Source: Atopobium sp. oral taxon 416
GTDB taxonomy: Bacteria > Actinomycetota > Coriobacteriia > Coriobacteriales > Atopobiaceae
Length of the DNA stretch: 64,000 nucleotides
Direction of reading: 5' to 3'
Assembly (NCBI RefSeq): GCF_018128285.1
Contig: NZ_CP072380.1
Coordinates: 2,294,001-2,358,000 of the forward strand
The notes under the pieces were generated by a model, which did not search any database, had not been told where the DNA came from, and saw only the letters and a program-made list of their open reading frames with translations. Shown here one piece after another: positions 1 to 9,722 of this stretch; position 1 is the stretch's first letter; each line of letters starts with the position of its first letter. A program made the position numbers and the translations under genes.

Positions 1-526
1 ACGAGTCCATATTCGGTGCGCCGTGGAAGAGCGACTTGAAGCCCATCGAGAAATAGGAGCGGTTGATAAAGATCAGGCACATCGCGAGCATCAGCTGCGT
101 GATCGCCGATGCCATCATCCCCTGCATTCCGGCAAGGCCCGGGATCTCAGGCCAGCTGAACATCGGACCCATGGCAAGGTAGAACAGCGGCACGCCGAAG
201 ATGATCGACCCGATCAGCTGCCTGCGCTTGGCGTCCACGGCCTTCTGCGCAGCGATTGCGGGATCGACGAATGCCAAAGCCTTGGTGTTGACCTTTGCCT
301 GGCGCATCTTCGCCCCGTAGCCCGCCTTATCGATCGCCTCTACGACCTTCTGTGCGGTCTTGGGCTTTCCGTCGTACACGAGCTCCATCGAATTCTTTAA
401 GAGGTTCACGTTCGCTTCCTGCACACCCGCAACGGACTGCGCCGCCTTGTGGACATGCGCCTCGCAGGCCGCACAGGTCATGCCGGTGATATCGAACATG
501 TCCTTGTGAAGTGTTTTGGTAGCCAT
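1..526 (-). CDS. copA: Copper-translocating P-type ATPase, N-terminal part (runs off left edge)
   Basis: Reading leftward from the ATG at 524-526, behind GAAGGAAG, gives about 175 residues that stay open to the window edge, so only the N-terminus is present. Residues about 8-75 form a heavy-metal-associated domain with the copper-binding motif MTCAAC near residue 16. Hydrophobic segments that look like the first two membrane helices follow (around IGSIIFGVPLFYLAMG and the stretch after it). P-type ATPases of this family export Cu(I) from the cytoplasm using ATP. The phosphorylation and nucleotide domains lie outside the window. The gene sits downstream of csoR on the same strand and has its own CsoR-like palindrome just upstream, so copper-inducible expression is likely. 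Silver export is an alternative. Confidence 0.9.
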   Translation of the reverse strand, partial: MATKTLHKDMFDITGMTCAACEAHVHKAAQSVAGVQEANVNLLKNSMELVYDGKPKTAQKVVEAIDKAGYGAKMRQAKVNTKALAFVDPAIAAQKAVDAKRRQLIGSIIFGVPLFYLAMGPMFSWPEIPGLAGMQGMMASAITQLMLAMCLIFINRSYFSMGFKSLFHGAPNMDS

Positions 527-541
527 ACTTCCTTCTTTCAA

Positions 542-560
542 TATACCCTTATGGGGTATA
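542..560. promoter_or_regulatory. CsoR-type operator upstream of copA
   Basis: A perfect inverted repeat TATACCC-(5 nt)-GGGTATA lies 15 nt before the copA start. It matches the C-rich/G-rich palindrome recognised by CsoR/DUF156 repressors. A similar palindrome lies before csoR itself. Confidence 0.75.
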
Positions 561-621
561 TACCGACCATACCAATCCCCTGCAGTCATTAAAACAGCAG
601 GAATGGAGTGCTCTGATCCAC

Positions 622-963
622 TCAATAAAACTTCTTGAAGAGGTCCATGACCTCATCGACGATCTCAGTGTTGCCTTCCTGCACCTGTTCGACCACACAG
701 GTCTCAAGGTGGTCGCGCATCACTTCGCGCGAGATCGCCTTCACGGCGCTCTCCACCGCTGCGAGCTGCGTCAGCACCTCGCCGCAGTAGCGGTCGCTGT
801 CAACCATGTTCTTGATGCCATTCAGCTGGCCGATTACACGGTTGACGCGGCGCTCAACGTCCTTTTTCAGGGCATCCGAACGGGGCGTCTGTTTATAGTG
901 CTCTATCGCATGCGGAGCAGGTTTTGTAGCGGTCTGAGGAGCGCTCGTCGTTTTTGTTGCCAT
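622..963 (-). CDS. csoR: Copper-sensing transcriptional repressor CsoR
   Basis: This is a 113-residue DUF156 repressor. Cys60, His85 and Cys89 are spaced 25 and 4 residues apart, exactly as in the Cu(I)-binding C-H-C set of mycobacterial CsoR. The family forms all-helical dimers or tetramers that leave DNA when Cu(I) binds. I chose the ATG at 961-963 because GAGGAG lies 8 nt upstream; the ATG two codons earlier is too close to that site. The N-terminal ~28 residues are a polar extension without family signature. The gene precedes copA on the same strand, and both have matching operators, so autoregulation plus control of copA is the natural reading. Confidence 0.92.
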   Translation of the reverse strand: MATKTTSAPQTATKPAPHAIEHYKQTPRSDALKKDVERRVNRVIGQLNGIKNMVDSDRYCGEVLTQLAAVESAVKAISREVMRDHLETCVVEQVQEGNTEIVDEVMDLFKKFY

Positions 964-1007
964 ACTCATATCTCCTCATCTCTCGTTTTATTCTCACGCT
1001 CAGTATA

Positions 1008-1022
1008 TACCCCTTAGGGGTA
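1008..1022. promoter_or_regulatory. CsoR-type operator upstream of csoR
   Basis: TACCCC-TTA-GGGGTA is a perfect 6-bp-arm palindrome 45 nt upstream of the csoR start. It is the same kind of site as the one before copA, which supports autoregulation. Confidence 0.75.
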
Positions 1023-1100
1023 GTATTAATCGAGAATCTGAGATTCTATGAGCATGTGCCAACTATGTGGCGGACACTACCGTATGGTCACTCTCTAACG

Positions 1101-2594
1101 CTATTCGATTGAATCCGGCTCAACCGGTTCGTCGTTCCCCTCAAGCTGCGGATGCGCAGAGGTGTCCTGCTTCTGTGCCTCGCGCGCTTCCTTAAACTTC
1201 TCTTTCATCGTCGGATTCTTGTCGGTGAGTTTGCGAATTGTCAGTTCGTCTGCCTTATCGTTGGCTAACCTCAGCTGGCGTTCAGAGGAAGTGAGGTTCT
1301 TCTTCACCTTGTTCAGATGGTCGATCGTCTTATCGATCTCATCAATCGCGGCTTCAAACTTATTGGCTGCAGTCTGATAGTTCTTCGAGAACCTGTTCTT
1401 AAAGTCATCGAGTGAATTTTCAAAGTTGGTGATATCGATGTTCTGCTGGCGTATTTCGGAAAGCTCCTTGCGATCAGCGAGGGAGTTCAGGGCTGCGTTG
1501 CGCAGCAGCGTGATCATCGGGATAAAGAACTGGGGACGGATCACGTACATCTTCGGATAGGCGTAGGACACATCTACAATCCCCTGGTTGTAGAGCTCAC
1601 TGTCCGGCTCCAACATGCTGCACAACACCGCGTACTCACACTTCTTATTGCGGCGATCCCGATCGAGCTTGCTGAAGAAGTCCTCATTCCTATGTTTGTT
1701 TTTCCGAGCGGATCCCTCGTCCTCATTCTTCATCTCAAACATGATGGAGACGATCTCGATGCCGCTTTCAGGATCCTTCTCACGGTAGACGAAGTCCCCT
1801 TTGCTGCCGTCAACGACGTCGTTGTCCTTGTGGAACTCCGCGTTTCTGAAGGCGGTCGCACGCCACTTGTTGAATTCGTTGAGGCAATGCTGCTCCAAGG
1901 TCTCCCCAATCAGCTTCGTAGAGAGATGTGCGCGCTGGTTGCGCAACCGCTCGATCTCATCGTCCTTGTCGCGGATGATAACGTCCTTGCCCTGCATCTT
2001 CTCTGCGAGTTGCTGCTTGAGGGAGGCCTCCATCCGCTCCCGTTCGAGCTTGGCGGCCTTCACTTCTCCCTCGAGGGAGGTGTTCTTCTGTGCCAACTCA
2101 AAGGTAGCTCTGTTGACTGCCAGCTCCTTTTGGTTCTGATAGTCTTTGTCACGGGCTGCGGCCTCAGCTTGAAGCTTTGCGATCTGCTCTTTGTAGTCTG
2201 CCACCGACTTCGTCAAGCGCGTCTCGCTCTCAGCGTTAGCCCGGGCGGCATCCTGTTTCGTCGAAGCTAGATCATTCTTCAGCTGCACGATCTGCGCTTG
2301 GAGATTGGCTTCACGGTTCTGGCGCTCAGCTTCCGCCCGCTGCTTTTGGCTCTCGAGCTGCTGTTTCAGAAGCTGGATCTGCTGGTCGTACTGGGAAGTC
2401 AACTTTTCCAGCTGCACCTTCGACTCGGCCTCCAGGGTCTCCTGCGCGCTCTTCTGGTTTTTCTCCATGAGCTCCTCGCGTTCCTTGAGCTCACGCGAGA
2501 ATTCCTCGTCACGCACCTGTTGCGCAATATGGGCGTAGTCGTCCTTATCGACCTGAAAGACGTGCCCGCAGTAGGGGCATCTGATCTCTGGCAT
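1101..2594 (-). CDS. DUF2130 coiled-coil protein with N-terminal zinc-ribbon-like motif
   Basis: The protein has 497 residues. It begins MPEIRCPYCGHVF, a CxxC pair resembling half of a zinc ribbon. A long Glu/Lys/Gln-rich coiled coil follows (about residues 30-230), then a compact domain (about 235-400) with the DUF2130 look (GSKGDFVYRE, IMFEMKNED and a YAVLCSMLEPDSELYNQGI stretch). The C-terminus is again charged and coiled. The acidic/Lys motif FEMKNE and the overall plan recall nuclease-like folds, but I do not know an established function. GGAGG lies 8 nt before the ATG. It stands alone between csoR and htrA. Confidence 0.8.
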   Translation of the reverse strand: MPEIRCPYCGHVFQVDKDDYAHIAQQVRDEEFSRELKEREELMEKNQKSAQETLEAESKVQLEKLTSQYDQQIQLLKQQLESQKQRAEAERQNREANLQAQIVQLKNDLASTKQDAARANAESETRLTKSVADYKEQIAKLQAEAAARDKDYQNQKELAVNRATFELAQKNTSLEGEVKAAKLERERMEASLKQQLAEKMQGKDVIIRDKDDEIERLRNQRAHLSTKLIGETLEQHCLNEFNKWRATAFRNAEFHKDNDVVDGSKGDFVYREKDPESGIEIVSIMFEMKNEDEGSARKNKHRNEDFFSKLDRDRRNKKCEYAVLCSMLEPDSELYNQGIVDVSYAYPKMYVIRPQFFIPMITLLRNAALNSLADRKELSEIRQQNIDITNFENSLDDFKNRFSKNYQTAANKFEAAIDEIDKTIDHLNKVKKNLTSSERQLRLANDKADELTIRKLTDKNPTMKEKFKEAREAQKQDTSAHPQLEGNDEPVEPDSIE

Positions 2595-2657
2595 AGTGGC
2601 CTCCTCAAATAAGATTCTTATACCTCTAGCCTACCGTAGGGAGGCTAGAGAAATACC

Positions 2658-2698
2658 AAAAAGGCGTGTCTTGCAGGATACCCTGCAAGACACGCCTT
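2658..2698 (-). terminator. Intrinsic terminator after htrA
   Basis: A 17-bp perfect stem (2661-2677 with 2682-2698, 4-nt loop) is followed on the minus strand by TTTTT. It lies just beyond the htrA stop codon. Confidence 0.9.
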
Positions 2699-2716
2699 CA
2701 ATCAGTTATATGGCTG

Positions 2717-4084
2717 TTAGTTCTGGTAGTCGTAGCTATTGAGGCTGCCAAAGCCGTCAAACGGGTTTGAGCTGCTGCTGCCGTTGTCGCCACCCTGGCC
2801 GAAGCCGAAGATATCGTTTCCGGAGTTATTCTGGTTCTTCTGATTCTGGGTTGTCATCTTCCCCTCATCGGATCCCAACGTGACGGAAACCGTCTGCTCC
2901 CGTCCATTTCTCACGAGCGTGATCTGTACCGTGTCGCCCACATTGTGCGAGCGGATCGCGAGGATCAGGCCGTCGGCAGAGGTGATCTGCTGATCGTCTA
3001 CGGCGGTGATAATGTCACCTCGCTGGATGCCTGCGGAATCCGCCGGGCTGCCGGAAGTGACGTTCACCACGTACGCACCGCTCGTGGTGCCAAGATTATA
3101 GCGCTGGGCTGCCGCAGAGGTCACAGTCTGCATCGTAAGGCCGATGTAGGGGTGCACCACGGTCTGGCCAGAGAGGATCGTGTTTGCCACTTGAATCGCG
3201 TAGTTAGCCGGGATTGCAAAGCCGATGCCGGCGTTAGAGCCGCTCTCGGACTCAATCAGGGTGTTGATACCGACAAGCTGCCCCTGGTCGTTGACGAGCG
3301 CACCGCCGGAGTTGCCCGGATTGATAGCCGCATCGGTCTGGATCAGGTTCGTGTAGATCGTGTTGCCGGAAGTGGATTGCATCATCGTTGAACGGTACAG
3401 TGCGGAGACGATACCAGTGGAGACGGACTGCTCAAGGCCGTACGGGCTGCCGATTGCCATGACCCACTGGCCCATAACGAGCTGAGAGGAGTCGCTGACC
3501 TCGATCGGGGTGACCGAGGCTCCCTGCAGGTCCGCACGGATCACGGCCAGATCAGAGGACTCATCGGAGCCCACCACAGAGGCGGTATAGCTCGTGCCCT
3601 CGATCGTCACCGAGATGGAGCTTGCTCCCTCAATCACATGATAGTTAGTCAAAATGTTGCCGTCGGTGTCCAGCATGACGCCGGAGCCTAAACCGGAGGC
3701 ATTGTCGCTGGTCGCATAGATCGAGACGACCGACGGGACCGCCTTGGCCGCTACGGCCTCAGCCGTTGAGGTGTCTTCGGAATTCGGCGTGATCGTGATC
3801 GTCTGGTTGGGGCCGGAGTTTCCGCTGTTCACGCGGATCGTGCGGCCGACGAATCCGCCCAAGCGCAGAACTAGGAAGAGTGCCAGGGCGCCGACTATGC
3901 CGCCACAGATCGCAATCAGGACCGGGTGGTTACGGTGTTTCTTTGGCTCCTTTCCCGGTTTCGGATCTGGATTCTGGTTTGTGTCCACCACCGGGGATGG
4001 AGGTGTCACCGGGCTTTGACGCGTCGCGGCGTCGTTCCCGTCCACACCTGGGACAGGAGGCCGATCCCCATTGTCAATTTCCAT
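2717..4084 (-). CDS. htrA: HtrA/DegP-like membrane-anchored serine protease with PDZ domain
   Basis: The protein has 455 residues from the ATG at 4082-4084, which has AGAAAGGA at good spacing; an upstream in-frame ATG lacks this. The order is: a Pro/Asn-rich cytoplasmic tail, one membrane helix (about 48-72), a trypsin-like domain with the His-Asp-Ser triad in TNYHV (about His148), SSDLAVI (about Asp178) and NPGNSGGA (about Ser259), a PDZ domain (about 320-405) and a Gly/Asn/Ser-rich tail. Family members degrade or refold damaged exported proteins at the outer face of the membrane. A strong terminator follows, so the transcript is probably monocistronic. Confidence 0.93.
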   Translation of the reverse strand: MEIDNGDRPPVPGVDGNDAATRQSPVTPPSPVVDTNQNPDPKPGKEPKKHRNHPVLIAICGGIVGALALFLVLRLGGFVGRTIRVNSGNSGPNQTITITPNSEDTSTAEAVAAKAVPSVVSIYATSDNASGLGSGVMLDTDGNILTNYHVIEGASSISVTIEGTSYTASVVGSDESSDLAVIRADLQGASVTPIEVSDSSQLVMGQWVMAIGSPYGLEQSVSTGIVSALYRSTMMQSTSGNTIYTNLIQTDAAINPGNSGGALVNDQGQLVGINTLIESESGSNAGIGFAIPANYAIQVANTILSGQTVVHPYIGLTMQTVTSAAAQRYNLGTTSGAYVVNVTSGSPADSAGIQRGDIITAVDDQQITSADGLILAIRSHNVGDTVQITLVRNGREQTVSVTLGSDEGKMTTQNQKNQNNSGNDIFGFGQGGDNGSSSSNPFDGFGSLNSYDYQN

Positions 4085-4345
4085 CTGGATTCCTTTCTCA
4101 TAGCGCACGGAACTTCCATGCGCACATCGTCGTGGCCGCCTTGCTTTGGTTCATCATGTGAATATTGTTACCCAATGAAGCTGAAAGAAGCCGGAATCTA
4201 AAAGTAAATCCTGTTTTAACACGTCGGTGATACAACACGTTAAGCTTCCTGAGGTACCGTGTTCCCCTCCTGCTACCTGCACGTTCAGGGAGATTTCAGT
4301 TCAGGGTAGTGCGGGTAACCGCAGACACCGTGCACACCTATCTCT

Positions 4346-4376
4346 ATAAAAAGAGCATCCCTGCCGCCAGAGATGC
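4346..4376 (-). terminator. Intrinsic terminator after the GlnR-like gene
   Basis: The stem GCATC-C-CTG with CAG-A-GATGC (4354-4376, one mismatch) is followed on the minus strand by TCTTTTTAT. It lies 10 nt past the stop codon. Confidence 0.75.
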
Positions 4377-4386
4377 CCGAACTCGC

Positions 4387-5061
4387 CTACATCTTAAACA
4401 GATAGCCGACGCCACGCACCGTCACGATATGGTTTGCGATCTGCGGTCCCACCTTCGAGCGCACACGACGGATGTGGACATCGACGGTACGGGTACCGCC
4501 ACAGTACTCAAAGCCCCACACCCGATGCAGCAAGGTCTCCCTTGAGTACGCACGCGAGGGGTGCGTCACCAGGAAGGAGAGCAGGGAGTATTCCATCAGT
4601 GTCAGATCAACCGGCTTATCGTCGATATAGACCTGATACGTTGCGAGGTTGATCGTCATATTGTCAACCGACACAATATCCGCCGGTCCACTTTCCTCGT
4701 TGGGCCACAGCAGGCGGGAACATCTGAGCTCATACTCCGCTTCGTTGGCGGTTGCGAGGGTGAAGTCACACTTCCCCTGTACCGGGAGATGGAGGGAGTT
4801 AATCTTATCCGCATCGGTGACAAAGAGCTCAGGTATGAACCCATTGTCCACGACATAGGTGTCAATAGCGTTGAAATCGTCCTGTTTCAGGCCGACGACA
4901 TCGATGATCAGCAGGTCAAACTCGTGGCCTGACTTAATCGCCTCATCAAACGTTTCAGGCGTTGCAAGCAATATGGAGACATCGAGCTCACGCTGCAGGG
5001 CACGCATGCGCTCGTGGGTACGAGGGGTCTGCGCTATGAGGAGTATGTTCTTGTGGTGCAT
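4387..5061 (-). CDS. Atypical OmpR-type response regulator, GlnR-like
   Basis: The protein has 224 residues from ATG 5059-5061 behind GGGGAG. The N-terminal half is a receiver-like fold that lacks the usual paired acidic residues (ILLIAQT instead of ILVVDD) and the conserved Lys, although an Asp follows strand 3 (LLIIDV). The C-terminal half is a clear winged helix (LTLMEYSLLSFLVTHPSR, then TRTVDVHIRRVRSKVG, then TVRGVGYLF). These are features of actinobacterial GlnR, which controls nitrogen genes without phosphorylation by a kinase. No histidine kinase gene is adjacent. Downstream neighbours on the same strand are an amino-acid ABC transporter and glnA, which fits a nitrogen regulator. That role is inference; a redox or phosphate regulator is possible. 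Confidence 0.75.
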   Translation of the reverse strand: MHHKNILLIAQTPRTHERMRALQRELDVSILLATPETFDEAIKSGHEFDLLIIDVVGLKQDDFNAIDTYVVDNGFIPELFVTDADKINSLHLPVQGKCDFTLATANEAEYELRCSRLLWPNEESGPADIVSVDNMTINLATYQVYIDDKPVDLTLMEYSLLSFLVTHPSRAYSRETLLHRVWGFEYCGGTRTVDVHIRRVRSKVGPQIANHIVTVRGVGYLFKM

Positions 5062-5180
5062 AGAACTCCCCAATCCAAAAGAGAAATGAACTTTTAAAAA
5101 TACTCTAGTTCAGATTAGCACACATCTTTCAAAGAAAAGAGACAAGATCCCCATTTGATTGAAGGTTACGCAGATCGTAC

Positions 5181-5211
5181 CACACCCCCAGAGATACCCT
5201 CTGGGGGGTGT
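5181..5211 (-). terminator. Stem-loop after the first amino-acid-binding lipoprotein gene
   Basis: The arms CACACCCCCAGAG and CTCTGGGGGGTGTG can form a 13-bp GC-rich hairpin with one bulge. There is no T-run after it, so it may be a processing or stability element rather than a true terminator. Confidence 0.45.
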
Positions 5212-5246
5212 GACAGAGATGCCGACCAATTCTCTCTGTGGCCTGC

Positions 5247-6080
5247 TTAGATGACCTGACCGAACCACTTGGCCTCAAGGTCATCGTGTGTTCCGTCGTC
5301 CTGAATCTGCTGCAAGGCGTCGTTGAGCGCATTGAGGAGCGCCTGGTTATCCTTGGAGACCGCGATACCGTACTGGTCCCCCGTGGGGATCTGCAGGCTC
5401 ACATACAGATCGTCGTAGGAGTTCGAGCACAGGTAGCTCACGACCGGCAGATCCGCAATCGCCGCGGTATAGAGGCCTGAGGAGACGCCGGTCAGGGCCT
5501 GCACCGGGTCATCGAGCGCCACGATCGACGCTTGGTTGAGGTTCTCCTGCACCCACGCTTCCCCGGTGGTGCCCGCCTGGGCTGCGATCTTGTTGTCAGC
5601 GACATTGAGCTGTTCGCGGGTTACCTCACCGGCGCTCTTGGGAGTCACGATCCCCAGGTTTGCATCGATATAGGGATCTGAGAAATTGATCAGCTGCTTG
5701 CGCTCATCGGTGATCGTGATGTTTGCGACGCCTACATCCGCTTTGCCACCCGCCTGAATCGCAGGAATGATCGTGTCGAATTTGGTCGGCGGGAGCCAGG
5801 TGGATTCCAGTCCCATCCTGTCCGCAATCGCCGCCATCAGATCCACCTCAAACCCTACGGGTTCGTTGGTGTCCGTAGAAAGTGAGCTGAAGGGTGGGTT
5901 GGCCATATCGGAGACGCAGGTCAGCTTCCCCTCTTCGACCAGATGCAGATCGGAAGGGTCACAGGATTGATCGGCGCCTTGGGGCTGGTTATTGTCGCTA
6001 GAACAAGCCGCAAGGGTAGCCACTGCTAGCCCTCCTGTGCCCATAAGAAAGCTTTTTCGGGAGATGTTTGGTGAAGCCAT
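5247..6080 (-). CDS. Polar amino-acid ABC transporter substrate-binding lipoprotein (copy 1)
   Basis: The protein has 277 residues. Its signal has a twin-basic start (ISRKSFLMG), a hydrophobic core and the lipobox LAAC, so it should be an anchored lipoprotein. The mature part is a family-3 solute-binding protein (NPPFSS, GFEVDLMAAIADRMG, KADVGVANITITDER, FSDPYI, QAGTTGEAW, PVQALTGV). It follows the ATPase gene by about 40 nt and is last in the operon binding protein 2 - permease - ATPase - binding protein 1. It is a clear paralogue of the first gene of the operon, so one permease/ATPase pair seems to be served by two receptors. Glutamine or glutamate is a plausible substrate given nearby glnA. 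Confidence 0.88.
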   Translation of the reverse strand: MASPNISRKSFLMGTGGLAVATLAACSSDNNQPQGADQSCDPSDLHLVEEGKLTCVSDMANPPFSSLSTDTNEPVGFEVDLMAAIADRMGLESTWLPPTKFDTIIPAIQAGGKADVGVANITITDERKQLINFSDPYIDANLGIVTPKSAGEVTREQLNVADNKIAAQAGTTGEAWVQENLNQASIVALDDPVQALTGVSSGLYTAAIADLPVVSYLCSNSYDDLYVSLQIPTGDQYGIAVSKDNQALLNALNDALQQIQDDGTHDDLEAKWFGQVI

Positions 6081-6119
6081 AGTTGCGCTTCCATTCTTGC
6101 CTAAGTGTGCCAGACATAT

Positions 6120-6978
<859 letters not shown>

Positions 6979-6986
<8 letters not shown>

Positions 6987-8430
6987 AGATGCCACCTTCT
7001 TCGTGGATCGGGTGCGAGCGGAACGGGCCCGTCAGCGTAGCGAGAACATCTGCGCCTGAGAGCTTGCCCTCTGCGTGGGAAGCGACAAACTCCGGCTTGC
7101 TGTCCTTCTCAGCGGTTGCGGTACTCGCCGTAGCACCCTTCTTACCCGCATTCGGACGGGGACCGTCACCGTTCTCGGCGCGCGCCAAGTTGCGCTCGAT
7201 GATACCGACAACCTTGATCAGTGGCAGCGTCACGATCAGGTAGTAGATTGCAGCCGCCATGTACGGCGTCATGTTGCCGGTCACAGTCGTCAGGTTCTTG
7301 GAGTACATCATGAGCTCCATCACGCCGACAGAGGACAGAAGCGAGGTGTCCTTGTAGGCGGTGATGAAGTCGGAAGTGACGGTCGGCAGCACTCTGCGGA
7401 TCGTCTGCGGCAGAATGACGCTCATCATGGTCTGTGAATGGCTCATGCCGAGGGAGGCTGATGCCTCATACTGCCCCTTCGGGATGGACTGGATGCCGGC
7501 GCGGAAGATCTCTGCCAGGTAGGCGGAGGAGTTCACAGCCATTGCGATCCCGCCGAGCAGGTAGTTGTTCACGTTGATGCTCAGCATCGGCAGACCGAAG
7601 AAGAGGATGTAGATCTGAAGGAACAGCGGCGTACCACGCAGGATATTGATGTAGATGACTGCGATCGCACGCACGACCTTGTACTTTGAGAGCTTCATAA
7701 ACGCGAAAAGCATGCCTAGAAGCAGCGCGAACGGGTAGCACAACACCGTCAACAGCAGGCAGACGATCCACCCATTGAACAGGGAGGAGAACGATGTCAG
7801 CAAGAGCTGGGGGCGCAGGAACATGTTCAGGAACGGCACGGAGTTCCAGGCCTGCACCCAAGCCTGTCCGTTCAGGAAGGTCACTGCAGACTGCAGCGGT
7901 GTATTCGCGATTGTCGAGATCGCCGGAGACGCCTGCAGGTCCTGGGTACCTTGATCGGTCTCGTAGGTACCGGTGACCTGGACGTCGCCACCGTCGCTCG
8001 GAAACTTCATACCCTCGATCTCGAGGCGCAGGAGTGATCCCGAAGGGATTGGATTATCAAAGCTGATGTTGATAGAGCTGCCCGAAGGCGTCGCGGTTGC
8101 ACTGACCGGGATACGGGTCAGCCCATCCAACACGGTCACGCGTGTGGTGGAGCCCTCAAAGGTGCCATCACTCGGCAGCGTCAGGGTCACCTCGCAGACC
8201 TCTTCCCCGTCCTCTACGGTGCCTTCCCAGGTCAGGCGAGTTGCGATGCCGCCGATTATGGATGAGCCGCCATCCTCATTCGGGCGTGCAGTTGCGTTTG
8301 AGACTGTGATCGCCTCCGCCTGCGTTGGTGTAATGACCACCCTCAGACCTAGGAGTGCCACGCACACCGCCAGCAGCGCCATAAAAAACACAGGTCTCCT
8401 ATGCGCTGGTGTTATACTCTTCGACTTCAT
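6979..8430 (-). CDS. Amino-acid ABC transporter permease with N-terminal extracytoplasmic domain
   Basis: The protein has 483 residues, about twice the usual ~220-270. Residues about 13-35 form a membrane helix. Residues ~40-190 are a soluble, Thr/Ser/Gly-rich, probably beta-sandwich region. Only after residue ~205 does the ordinary His/Glu/Gln-type permease begin, with the EAA-like loop [24 protein letters not shown]. The C-terminal ~60 residues are a charged cytoplasmic tail. The extra domain faces outside and could dock or orient the two lipoprotein receptors; that is inference. It is co-transcribed with both receptors and the ATPase. Confidence 0.88.
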
Positions 8431-8506
8431 CGTTGTCTTAAGTACTCCTCAATCGAAGAAGGCTCCGCATTCGGTGCCTTCCAAACACTATCGTGCAGTC
8501 TTGGTT

Positions 8507-9352
8507 TCATGAGATCGTGGTACCGAACCACTTGATCTGCAGGTCATCCATCGTGCCATCGTCTTTGACCTCCTGGAGCGCCTGGTTGAGGGCCTTGGTC
8601 AGGTTCGGATTGTCCTTGCTGACGCCGATGCCCATCTGCTCACCCGTGGGGATCTGCTGTGCGATCACGAGGCCAGTGTAGGAATTTGAGACCATGTTCG
8701 AGGCGACCGGCAGATCGATCACCGCCGCATCGTACTGTCCCGTCTGTACACCGGTCAGGCACTGGATGTAGTCATCGAGCGGCACATACTGCGCATTTGA
8801 CAGGTTCTCCTGTGCCCAGTCACCGCCGGTGGTACCGGACTGTGCGCAGACGCGTTTGCCATCCACATTCAGATCGTCGATCGTCGTGCTGGATGCTGTG
8901 CCTGGCACCACGATCGCCTGGTTGGAATCGAGGTAGGGGTCCGTAAAGTCGATCTCCTGCTCACGCTGATCGGTGATCGTCATGCCCGTGATACAGCAGT
9001 CGGCTTTGCCGCCTGCCTTGATGAGCGGCACGATCGTATCGAACTGCTGGGACGGGAGCCACTCGGACTCGAGGCCCATCTTGTCAACCAGGGCAGAAGC
9101 TAAGTCAGGGTCAAAGCCCTGGATCTCACCGGTGTTTTTGTCCATGGATTCAAAGGGTGGGAATGTGGCGTTGCAGACGCAGGTCAGCTTGCCGTCATTG
9201 ACCAGGGTATAGGAGCCATAGTCCGCAGCCTGCTGCTGGTCTGAGTTGGACTGCCCGCAGCCGGCGAGCGCAGAGGCGCCGACAACGCCAACGCCGAGCA
9301 TACCTGAGACTTTGAGGAAATTTCTACGGGAAATATTGTAGATAGGAACCAT
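8507..9352 (-). CDS. Polar amino-acid ABC transporter substrate-binding lipoprotein (copy 2)
   Basis: The protein has 281 residues. Its signal has a twin-arginine SRRNFLK, a hydrophobic core and lipobox ALAGC, suggesting Tat export and lipid anchoring. The mature part is a family-3 binding protein (FPPFESMD, GFDPDLASALVDKMG, KADCCITGMTITDQ, FTDPYLDS, QSGTTGGDW). It is the first gene of the four-gene transport operon, preceded by GGAAGG and a 370-nt AT-rich leader. Compared with copy 1 it has extra cysteines (TCVCNA, ADCCI). Confidence 0.88.
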   Translation of the reverse strand: MVPIYNISRRNFLKVSGMLGVGVVGASALAGCGQSNSDQQQAADYGSYTLVNDGKLTCVCNATFPPFESMDKNTGEIQGFDPDLASALVDKMGLESEWLPSQQFDTIVPLIKAGGKADCCITGMTITDQREQEIDFTDPYLDSNQAIVVPGTASSTTIDDLNVDGKRVCAQSGTTGGDWAQENLSNAQYVPLDDYIQCLTGVQTGQYDAAVIDLPVASNMVSNSYTGLVIAQQIPTGEQMGIGVSKDNPNLTKALNQALQEVKDDGTMDDLQIKWFGTTIS

Positions 9353-9722
9353 CGTCTGACCTTCCTTTTATAGCGACGTGTACGTGGGAGAAAGCCTATC
9401 CCGAGCATATCTTTTGCTCGTTGTTTAGAGTGTTGTAACGCTAAATAGATAAAACAAAATGTTTGAGGCCCGTTCTTTAACCGTTTTGTCATGTTTTGAA
9501 CTCAATATTTAGTCAAGCCATACTCTACATTATTGCGTGAAATATGCCTCAATAGTCATTTTTGCGCATATTAATACAGAAAAACAATGAAACGTTCGGG
9601 TAGCGGTATACCCGTTTTCGCCTCAAAGTTGTCACTCATACATCACTGTAAAACCATTGTTTACACATACGGGGCAGTTCTGTGTCCGCCCCGTTTCTGT
9701 CTCTCTGCGCGGTTAATCCCCG
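9353..9722. other. Intergenic region between glnA and the amino-acid transport operon
   Basis: These 370 AT-rich bases hold the promoter of the transport operon. I see AC-rich blocks on the minus strand such as GTTAC-(8 nt)-AAAC, which loosely recall GlnR half sites, but no convincing operator. At 9669-9694 a 7-bp stem (ACGGGGC with GCCCCGT) may end the glnA transcript; it lacks a T-run in that direction. No gene is seen. Confidence 0.4.
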
